A stretch of 64,000 bases of DNA from Centroberyx gerrardi. Its lineage: Eukaryota > Chordata > Actinopteri > Beryciformes > Berycidae. The notes under the pieces are model-generated. The model did not search any database, was not told the origin of the DNA, and saw only the letters and a program-made list of their open reading frames with translations. This document shows positions 47,545 to 58,600 of this stretch, one piece after another (position 1 is the stretch's first letter; every line of letters begins with the position of its first letter). Made by a program: the position numbers and the translations under genes. The stretch lies in assembly GCF_048128805.1 (NCBI RefSeq), contig NC_136006.1, forward strand, positions 3,299,488 through 3,363,487, in the 5' to 3' direction.

Positions 47545-48578
47545 TTAAAGTTTCTTGCTAAATGAATTACAGCAGAGACGCTGTGATCAACAAACACCAA
47601 AACGAGGACAAAAACAGTTAAGGCCAAGATTTTCTTTTTAATTTTTTTACAAATGAAAGCCATTTTGACAAAAATCTACGTGGACGAGATTGGTACATTG
47701 TGTCCATTCTGAGTGCCGGTGATGAATAAAACATCAGTGTGAGACGTCCCGTCCCATCGAGCCTCATCTGTCCAACACAAGGCAGCAGTTTGGCTTCAGC
47801 GATTAGAAAACGTCTCCTGGTTGCTCTCGGTAACACTGGTAAACAACATGGCGGTTGGTCAATTTCAGTAAGAAGAAGAAAGATGTGTTGGAAAAAAACC
47901 AAGAGGCACGTAATCCTCCCTTCAGAAAGAAACTGTAAAATAAGTTCTCAGAGAACTCAATACATTCAGACATTACAGTACAGGAAAATATAGAACCAGA
48001 CGCACGTTTCAGTGTATCACAACTTCCAGAAATGTTGATTTTAAATCCGTAGGCACAACTGAAATATTTGGCAGTAAATAAAAAAAGACTTTCCTCGACT
48101 CCTGTTCTTCACGCATCGTTCAGCTCGACGCCCCAAAGATAATCTGCTAAAATACTGTTCAGCTGCTTTATAGTGATGAAAGCGGATTTAAAAAACTAAA
48201 TAAATCATGATTGTTCCCATTTTGTCAGCGGATGAGGCCGATTCACCTCATCTGTAAATACTGAGACACTTAGAGACAGACCACAGAGGACAGAAGACTT
48301 TCCCTTTAACCTGCAGGGTGCTGGGACGAGTGAAACAGCTTCTGATCGTTCACATCTTCACACAAGATCCTCTGAAACAATAACTAACAATAACTTCCCA
48401 TTAACGTAATAACTTGCAGTTAATAGTGTCATAATCCTGTAAACTTAATACATTTCCAATTAACGTGATACAATGAATTATTACATTTATTGGGTTTTAT
48501 AATATTCACGAGAAGGCTGAAATTTTCAGTTTTCAAATATGTAATAACTGATAATGTAAAATTCAATTCACAACCCAG

Positions 48579-49118
48579 CAGAGGTGTGACCAAGTCAACT
48601 CTGCTCGAGTCCCAAGTCAGTCTCAAGTCTTAAGGCACAAGTCTCAAGTCAGTCTCAAGTCTAAATGTAGAACAGCAAGTCAAGTCAGAACAAATCAAGA
48701 GTCCAGTATCAATTTAATATCTTAAAGAAAACTAAATATCTAGGACTTTTCAATGCAATATGGTTTTAATAGGATAAAAACTTGGTAAGAGCATCATGAG
48801 TTTGATTTCTAGAATCAGTTTCAACTTCAATAAATTCAATCATTCCATACAAATTCAGAAAACAGAATTTAAATTCAGTCGTCCGCTGGAACAAATCTCA
48901 TCACTTTCAATCTAAGTCATTTACACAAACACAAGATCTCAAGTCGAGACTTTAGAAACCTTTTCAAGTCATCAAAGTACAAGTCAGAGTCAAGTCCCAA
49001 GTCACCAGAACCCAAGTCAAGTCAAGTCTCAAGTCTTCTCTTCATGCATCAAGTCAAGTCTCAAGCTATTCAAACTGTGACTCGAGTCCAAGTCATGTGA
49101 CTCGAGTCCCCACCTCTG
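48579..49118 (-). mobile_element. hAT-type MITE, copy B (GACTTGA family), 540 bp
   Basis: Reverse-complement copy of 15226-15786, including GGACTTTTCAATGCAATATG. Ends CAGAGGTG and CACCTCTG with a perfect 8-bp duplication CAACCCAG (48571-48578 and 49119-49126). A short related fragment lies at about 22519-22612 in LCP1. Confidence 0.93.
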
Positions 49119-49689
49119 CAACCCAGTCACAAATTTGGTTCTTAACTTAGTTCTGCATCTGAAAAAGGGATGAAGAGTCTTTGGTGATTATTTTAAATGT
49201 CTTACATTTCAAAAATGTCAACCTCCCTGCTAATTCAATAAAATCCAAAATGTAATAATCATTATGTTTATGGAAAAAAAGTTGCTACGTCAACGATAGG
49301 TAACCTTTATGCATGAATGGGAAATTATTTACGTTAACAGGATTATTACACTATCAGCTGCAAACTGCTGTTATGCTCATGGTTTATTACGCTAATGGGA
49401 AGTTATTACATGAACAGTTATATATAACAGGCTTTCCTCTGCACAAGTGCTGAGTGTTTTCATTTTGCTTTCTGAACATAGCAGTCAGGGTTTGGTCCAT
49501 TCATGAACTGAAGTGAGAGTTCATGTTAAACTGTGAAAGTCTCCCAGCTGTGAGGAAACAGAATGTGAACTGAACTGGAACGACAGGAAACTGAACTGAA
49601 CTCCATTAAATTCCATGAAATTCCTCTTCTAACAGAGTCTGTCTCGACTCGCTGAACATTATAAATCAAAACATTATGAATCAAATAAA

Positions 49690-49845
49690 AGACAGTTCAA
49701 CAAATCAAACACATTCAGTCATAATGTCTGGATTACCATTACATGTTCTGCATCAAACACCAGCTGAAAGGTTCCTTTAACATTTTATGATATTCAGTAT
49801 TGATCATATAAAACACTATGTGGAATCTCAGATATGTGGGAAGAA
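49690..49845. repeat. Direct repeat, copy 2
   Basis: Partner of 46488-46632 in the same orientation. Confidence 0.85.
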
Positions 49846-50893
49846 AAAACAAAAAAAACATGAAATTTCACAGAAAATTCCAATTCAATTCCAATTCGGT
49901 TTCCTGGCGTTTTTTTTCAAATTCCAATTCCAATTCCTCAGCTGAATCGGTATTGACGAATTGACCCCCGACCCCTGATCACATTTATGTTTGTGTTTAG
50001 CTGAAGTGTACCTGTGTGAGCAGCAGCGGCACACAGCTGATCAGCATCACAGCCTCAGCGCTGCAGTGTGGTTCAACAGCACTTGTGCAAAAGGGGAAAA
50101 CCACGGAACAAAAACACAGTTCCTGCCTGTCTGTCTTGAAGGAGAAATCCTCGAAGTGTCATGTCGTTTCTGGTGAAGCCTCTCTCCCTCTGCCTGCCTC
50201 AGCTGCTTCTACTGCAGTCAGTGATTTCCTGCGTTTCACACAGTGAGTGTGAACTTGTTGCATGCAGCTGTGAGAGAGTGACAGTGAACGAGACTTTCTC
50301 CCATCTAGAAACACGAGGGACTGACACCAGAACCCGACGTTTACTGCTGAAACATTTTCTGATATCAAACTCCATTGTTTTTTTCCACAAAGTCAAAGCG
50401 AAAGGAGCTAAAAGGAGTGCTGACACGAGTTAAAAGTCATGATGCATGGTGTTTATAAGGTCATGTGACTAGATGATAGACCAGCACTCTTAGGAGGCTT
50501 CATGAATACAGATCCAGTGTCCTGTGTGTGTGTGTGTGTGTGTGTCTCAGCCTCTTCTGATGCTGTGTTGATTTCAGAAGGAAAGGCCACTTTCACCAGA
50601 GGTTTCCATGTGAAGCGGGTTCAGCCTGTTCTCCTCACACTCCCTCGCCACCCTGACCCGGCAGCTCACCTCGCCGCTTCTGACAAAACGACAGGTTTCA
50701 TTCAGGGAAATAAATCAATGAGTGGTTTCTTTTTAATTCGGTCTCGTTAGAATTTGGTCATGGAAATTTGAAAAGGGAGAAGTCATGGAGAAGTTTTGGG
50801 GAGTTTAGCGCAGGGGAAAGTTACTGTCCATCAGATCCTGTGTGTTGTCTGTTATTTTCTCTCTTTTGTTCAGTTCTCATAATTAGATTTGGT

Positions 50894-51240
50894 TAGGGAT
50901 GCACCGATACGATACCAGGCTAAAATGGAATATCGGTATCGGAGATTTTACCCAAGACTAAAATCTGATACCGAAAGCCATGAGTAACATGTAAGAAATA
51001 AAAGCAAACTGTCTTAATTTTAATGCATTTGTGGCACATAGAAGCCTGTATTTCTCAAACAGAGGGAAAAACAAGGATTTTATCTCAATAATTTTGTCCA
51101 TTGACCCCAAACTAAGGAAGTAAGCCTGCACTGTTCAGTAAAAGTAATGGATCGGATCGGTACTCAGTATCGGCCGATACTTAAACTTTCATACTCGTAA
51201 TCGGTATCGGCATTGAAAAAGTGGCATCGGTGCATCCCTA
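50894..51240 (+). mobile_element. hAT-type MITE, 347 bp
   Basis: Ends TAGGGATGCACCGATACGAT and ATCGGTGCATCCCTA with a perfect 8-bp duplication GATTTGGT (50886-50893 and 51241-51248). The interior is rich in CGGTATCGG. Confidence 0.93.
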
Positions 51241-52249
51241 GATTTGGTTCAGATTTTCATTACAGCAGAGAATCAAGGATGTGGCCTTGAGACGCAACAG
51301 GCTCCACCTCGTCTTCCCCTTCCTCATATTTGCATACAGTATATGGATGTAGCTGTATTTGAAAATGCATCTGTCTGCAAGGTGGAGATAACTAACTGCC
51401 AATATCTGCTGTGTGTTCTCTGTTGACTTTGCTCAGGATTTGGCGCTGAAGCTCTGCAGCTCCTCACTACAGAGACGTCTGGACTCCTGGTCCATCGTCA
51501 CCTGGTGTGAACACACAGCTGGAGACTAGTTCAACACCCACATAGACTAGTAGAGGAGAAAAGGAGTGCGATTCCTCTATACATGTCTTATTTAAAGGAC
51601 AATTCCAGTGTGATTGGAGCTGATTTCCTGCATTCCCTTACTGTTTTAGATCCCAGTGCTTTTGAAAAGGTTTTAAAGGATCTTTACTCGTGGCGTATGC
51701 ATGAAAAACAGTCTTAATTAATATTAAAGGGATTCAAAACGTAAAAAATGAGTAAAAAAAACTCAAATCACACTGGAAATTGTTAGCATGGATTGTTTTG
51801 CCGCTACACACAGTCTAGCCAGGCAGCTTCTCGGTGACATAAAGGGGCAATAACTAAGATTTTTACTGTCCCATAGCACAAATGACCAGAATATATCTGT
51901 GGGGGTTGATATGGCTGTTGATCAATAACCAGTGACTCAGCGATTATTTGGCCAGCTGCTGAGGTTTCTGTCTTTCAAACCTCACTTTTCCTCTGTTTTC
52001 TGCTTTAGAACAAAAACTCCCCAACCAAGAGAGTTTCAAACCCTCCAAAATATACGACCTTTTGTCAGGTACAGGCCACCGTAGCTTCAGGGGACTGATG
52101 GGGGGGGGGGGGGGGGGCTGTACCAGAGAGTTGTGCAGGAGCAGATCAGTTGCTCCTGGTCGTCTATACAGGCTGATACAGATCACAGATGACTTGATGC
52201 CTCTTTAGAGCGGCGTCTCCTTCAGTCAGACCGGACCCTCTGTCCTCAG

Positions 52250-55184
52250 TCAGCTGTTCCCCTGCTGCAGCACCAGCAGTCCGGCTCTCTGCTGGTACTG
52301 CTTCTCCTTCGCCTCCGCGATCTTCGCCGTCAGATCCACCGGCTTCTCCAGGAAGTTGACCAGCGCCTGCTCCGTCAGCAGCGACGCCACGATCTGAGCG
52401 AAGCTGACCGTCCACTCGCTCTCCGCCGCACCGCTCCCGCCGCCGCCGCCGTCACCGTCATCACCTTCACCGCCGAAGACGGACTCGGGGTTGTCGTCTC
52501 CCTGCGCTGGCCCCGCCTCCTCCCGGCCGCTGACCTCTGACCCCGAGCGGCGGCCGCGGTGGCCGGCCTCGCCGATCTGCAGCACCAGGCTGGTCACCGT
52601 GGCGATGGCCTGGAAGAGCTCGTTCTCCTCCGGGTCTCCGTGGAACATGCTGTAGAGCGTCTTACAGAACTGGATGAACTCCCGCTGGAGGGAGAGACAC
52701 CAACACTGATCAGACACCAGATACTGATGATGCATATTATTCATAATAATACCACTGATACTAATATTAACAGTATTACTACTAGTACCTTGCAGTAACT
52801 GATAATGTAATCACTGCCAGATATAATGACTTGTCAAAGTGTAATAAAATGTCTCCCTAAATTTGTTGAAAATGTAATAAAACCTGATCCTCATAATGTA
52901 AATACATTACCATATTAACTGGCAATTATTATATTATTGTAACTGGCAATTGTTATATTTTAATCAATTTAGAAGAGTGACAAATTCTGCCACTCTTGAA
53001 AAAGGAAAAGACAAAGCGTTAATGTTAAAACCAAAGTATTTCAGCTGCAGTTCAGTCAGAGGACGATCCTGTCAGTCTGATGGAGGCTAATGAGCTGAAA
53101 CATGTTTTAATATTAAAATATTAATATTAAAACTCTGTCAGCTGAACTTTTCATTTTGGTTCTTTCTGATTCTTCCTCCTCAGAGGAGCTGCAAGGCTGT
53201 GACAGATTTTTTTTTTGCCCGACTCATTTTGAGGGACATTTAGTTAAACTTGATAAGTTATGCCAAATAAAGTTCAGAAAAGTACAATAGAACTGTTCTC
53301 TAAGAGCTGTAAGAAGTTACAAAGTGCTCTTTATGATATTATACCAATATTGACATGTACTGTTTATTACCCAGCAAAGACAAACAGCAGTAGCTACTTT
53401 TTATGTGTAACAGACAAAAATTAAACCCATAAATGCTTTTTAATGATTTTCTGTCCACTTCTCTCATGCCGGCTGCCTGACACTGCTGACTAACTGGTTA
53501 TATAATGTTGTTTTTAATATCTGCTGTGAATCCTGCTGCCTGCTGGGACAAATAAAGCTGAAACCTGAACGGAACAGGAGATACATTTTGAAATCATTTG
53601 CCTCAGTTTCACTACTACAGTTACTGCTCTTGGGCTTTTCGGTGCAGGTTTCACTGTTTTCCTGCACTAACACTCCTTCAGCTGACAGGTGAGTTAACTA
53701 ATATGAGCCTTCATTAGTGACTGGTGGCACTGTGACGTTCTGCAGGGGGATCAGGTGATCAGGGTCAGCACCTGGTTCATGAGCGGCAGAGGCTTCTCCA
53801 CGTCTTTCTCCTTCTCTTTCACCAGATCCTGCAGCATCTGCTTCAGCTGCTCCTGGTAGTCCTTCACCTCCTCCGCTGCACCTGCAACACCTGCAGTCAC
53901 ACCGGGGCGTCACGCCGGGGTGTCACACCGGAGCGTCACACCGGGGCGTCACACCGAGGCGTCACACCGGGGCGTCACACCGAGGCGTCACACCGAGGCG
54001 TCACACACCGGGGCGTCACACACCGGGGCGTCACACCGGGGCGTCACACACCGGGGCGTCACACCGGAGCGTCATGCCGGGGTGTCACACCGGGGCGTCA
54101 CACACCGGGGCGTCACACCGGGGCGTCACACCGAGGCGTCACACCGGGGCGTCACACCGAGGCGTCACACACCGGGGCGTCACACACCGGGGCGTCACAC
54201 CGGGGCATCACACACCGGGGCGTCACACCGGGGCGTCACACCGAGGCGTCACACACCGGGGCGTCACACCGGGGCGTCACACACCGGGGCGTCACACCGG
54301 GGCGTCACACCGAGGCGTCACACACCGGGGCGTCACACCGGGGCGTCACAATGACAGCAACTCCGGCAACAAGTCACCGCAACTCCATCCACTCACACTT
54401 CATTTGGACAGTCCCATGCTGATACTCAACTAACTATCCAGTGACTACAGTCTACTGAGTTTCTGTTGAAGACTCAAAACAGAAACTGCTTTCCTCATGT
54501 TATGAGTGTGTTTGTATACCTGTGTGCATAGTCAGTCTTGGTATGTCTTTTCTGATTTATATAATGTATTAATGTATGTATTCTACATTAAGCAAATGAA
54601 AACCTATTGAAAAAGCATCATCTCTGTACTGACTGTCCCTCCTGGACGATAAATTAGTGCAGAGTCTGTTTCTGTGTTTCATCCGTTTAGTTTCTCCTTC
54701 ACCTCCAGCAACTTTCAACAGTGTGGTCGTTCTACTGCTGTAACTAGTTATTACATCTGTTTTATTTGGATATTACTTAGTGATTTCCAGTCATTACTAA
54801 CTTGGAAAAATCAATAAAAGATCCGCACAACATTCTTGCTCCAGATATTTTTTACTGTGATAAACAACATTTTGACTGAGCTGGTCTTCCTCAGCTGTGT
54901 TTCTGCAGTCTGAACGGGAATGAACTGAACTGAACTGGACTGAAGTGAACTGAACTGGACTGGACTGAAGTGAACTGAACTGGACTGGACTGAAGTGAAC
55001 TGAACTGGACTGAAGTGAACTGAACTGAACTGAACTGGACTGACCTGGATTTCATTTTGGAAAAATAATCATCTTGGGGAAACCGGCGTTTGAGACAAAC
55101 AATTCAGTGAGTGGATTCTGACTAATAATTAATGTGGATTAATTTGTGAGATGAAGAGACTTCCTGTGTGTTCAGAGTGTAAAT

Positions 55185-55226
<42 letters not shown>

Positions 55227-55320
55227 AGCGTACCTGGCGGCAGGTCGACGTACAGCGGCCTGGTGGTGGACAGCAGGGGGCTCTTCATCGGAGAGGGGTC
55301 ATCCTCACTCTCTGTCAGAG

Positions 55321-55380
<60 letters not shown>

Positions 55381-55505
55381 TTAAATGATTTATTTATGTC
55401 CACATAAATACAAGCATACAAAGGACATAAACATTATGAATGCAGTCAAATATTTGGAGTCAGTTACATAAGTGCCTAATTGGCAACCACATTGTTGCAT
55501 ACACA

Positions 55506-55545
<40 letters not shown>

Positions 55546-55637
55546 CAAATCAACCAATAAATCACAGCCTTGAGTGCTAATGTGCTTCACCATGTTGAAA
55601 GACAGTGAAATCATGGGTTAAGACAGTAAAAAGCACT

Positions 55638-55673
<36 letters not shown>

Positions 55674-58600
55674 GTGTGTATGTGTGTGTATGTGTGTGTG
55701 TGTGTGTGTTACCTGGTGGGATGTGCAGACGATACAGCAGCCTGATTTTCTCATTCAGCTCCTCGCAGTATAAAGTATCTGAGAGAAAGAAGAGAGAAGA
55801 AAGAGAAGAGAGAGTTAAATAAAAAAAACACTTTTATTATTTCTTCTTTTATATTTCTTGTGTTTTTATCATTTGTCCCTGTAACTGTTTGAGTAATTTA
55901 AATTTCATGAAACGACCTAATGAAACAAATTAAATTTCATACACTCATTTCATGTAAAATTCATCATTAATGCTTCAGCACGTCCAGCAGAGAACGTCAC
56001 AACCTGACAGTTGACGTTTCACCGCGAGTCCAGTCTTTATTTTTTTGGACATCTTACCACCTGGAGCACTGATTCTCAACCTTTTTCATATCAAAGACCC
56101 TAATTCAGTCCATTTTAGAGCCACAGACCCCCATTTGATGAGATTTTGTCTCTCGGACCCAAATCTGAGAATATTTTTATTGTCAGATATGATTTTGTCC
56201 AGAATCCCATGACTGTCTGTATTGTAGGTAGAGAGATAACAGAGAAACTATGATCAAAACAGTCATTCTTCTACATTCTCTAACTGTGTTCACTTCTTGT
56301 AAATGAAATAATGCTGAAGTTTAACAATTCATCAATTTGCTGGGGACCCCCTGGAACCCCCTCAAGGACCCCTGGTGGAACCCCCCTTTTTTATTCTCAT
56401 TTATTTATTTAATTTAATTTTTTCATGGGTATGTGTTGGGTAGGTTGGGAAGGGGGCTGGGAGGGAAGTGAGGATTGGTTTGGGAGGGAGGGTTTTGGTA
56501 ATCACTGTATTTTCCCTGTCACAAATGCTGTAAACTGAAATTGAAAATGTCAATAAATATATTGTTCAAAAAAAAAAAAGGACCCCTGGTGGTCCCCGGA
56601 CCCCACGTTGAGAACCACTGACCTGGAGGACTGAAATGAATCAACACAGACAAGAAGATGCCATGTTAATAAGCTCTAAACTCCCCTGCAGGCCTGTTTG
56701 CAGTTGCAGTCTGTTCCAGTCTCTCCTGGCCTCCTGCGTATCGATCCTGGTCTAACAGCTTTGTGGGCAGGAGGCCAGAAGGATGGAGGGATGAGACGGA
56801 GGGATGAGACGGAGGGATGAGACAGAGACAGAGGCAGAGTCTGGCAGAGATCCAGATCCAGACAGCATCAGTTTACACTCTGCTGCTCCTGCTGCCAGGG
56901 GAAACCTGTTCACCTCTGGATCCCGACTCCCACTGTGCTCACGCTTATGATTTGCATACTGTGTTTAGGCAAAGAAATACTCTCAGTTTCTATTTCTCTG
57001 TCTCTCTCTTAGTCTGTTCAAATCAAGTCAGCTTTACGTCTCTACTGTCCGTCCAAAGTGAAAAGCAGACCGAGCACGTAATGAAAAAGCCGGTAAAACA
57101 CATCAGTCACACTGAAGGGCCAGAGAGGAAAACTGGGTTTATAATCGATTTGTTGAAAAATGTCAGTGGATTCTGCCGACTTGACACTTTGTAAAACGCC
57201 GCTCCACAGTCAAAGGGCCGCGACGGCAAAAGAGTGAGGTCACCATTTAGTTTTATACGATTCTCTATTAATAAATGAATCAGGTTATTAATAAATAACC
57301 TGATGAAGGTCTGTGTACCGAAACGTTCCCAATAAATCTTTTCTAATTGTAAGTAGACAGTGTGCCCGAGTCCTTTGTTCTACTATTTGATTCTCTATTG
57401 ATTAAATTTCTCATAAAATTGAACTGAAAATGTTGGATGTATTTTAGTTTTTACGGTCATAAATTCATTTTGGAAATTTTAGCAGACTTAGAAAAGCGCT
57501 ATATAAATGTAATCAATTATTATTATTATTATTATTATTATTAAGCTTCGTGATGTTGCAAGGTGTTGTGGGATGTCATACTCCATCTGAGGAACCACAT
57601 GCTTCCTTCAGCCAAAACAAGGAACTTTAAAAGGACACTCACCATGTGTCCTACCTGAGTGAGACAGAAATACAACCTCCTACCTCGACATGCTGCCTAG
57701 AGGAAGCTTCCTTCCTCTCTCTGCAAACAAGGAACCATGTTAGGAAGCTTCCTAGTTAGGGAGCAGGGAGGTAGGAAGCTAGGAAGCTCCTTCTGAATGA
57801 GACAGAGCTTCTATCTTTGCCTTCTATCTTTATCGTCTGCCTCTCTCTCTCTCTGTCCCTCTCTCCCCCTCTCCCCCCTCTCTATCTCTCTCTCTGTCTC
57901 TCTCTCTCCACCCCCCCTCTGTCTCTCTTTCTCTGTCTCTCTCTCTGTCTCTGTCCCTCTCTCCCCCCTCTATCTTTCTCTGTCTCTCTATCTCCCCCCA
58001 TCTCCCCTCTCTTTCTCTCTCTCTCTGTCTGCCTCTCTCTCTCCCCCCTCTCTATCTTTCTCTGTCTCTCTATCTCCCCCCATCACCCCTCTCTTTCTCT
58101 CTCTCTCTCGCTCTCTGTCTCTGTCTCTCTCTCTCTGTCCCTCTCTCCCCCCTCTCTATCTCTCTCTCTGTCTCTCTCTCTCTCTCCACCCCTCCTCCCT
58201 CTCTCTGTCCCTCTCTCCCCCTCTCTATCTCTCTCTCTGTCTCTCTCTCTTCACCCCCCCTCTCTGTCTCTCTCTCTCTCTGTCTCCCTCCCCTCCTCTC
58301 TCTCTCTCTGTCTCTCTGTCTGTCTGTCTCTCTCTCTTCACCCCCCCCTCTCTGTTTCTCTCTCTCTCAGTCTCTCTCTCTCCCCTCCTCTCTCTCTCTC
58401 TCTCTCTCTCTCTCCCCCCCCCCCCCCCCTCTCCACCTACCCAGCCAGCAGGCGAACTCCCTGAAGCAGACCAGGTTGTCCCGGTCCTGGTCCAGCAGGA
58501 TGAAGGTCCTGTTGGACAGGGTGTCTGTGTGCTGGAGCGACCCTCCGGGCCACGGAGCCAGCAGAGCGTACAGACTGTTGAACTGCGGCCGGTCCAGGCG

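Larger units (their letters stand above)
47060..52249. other. Tail-to-tail region between RPL31 and TBC1D8
   Basis: About 5.2 kb with no convincing exon. Holds MITEs (47245-47544, 48579-49118, 50894-51240), a direct repeat copy (49690-49845) and a G19 run at about 52099-52117. Part of it may be TBC1D8 3' UTR, but no clear AATAAA on the minus strand could be tied to the stop at 52250. Confidence 0.55.

Noticed and set aside
47618..48000. Separate gene downstream of RPL31
   Set aside because: Short open frames on both strands without splice sites or recognisable protein; could be part of a TBC1D8 3' UTR.
53920..54433. Regular 15/17-bp repeats resembling a CRISPR array, and RGVTPGRHT open frames
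   Set aside because: No unique spacers, units are contiguous, and the host is a vertebrate. It is a minisatellite.
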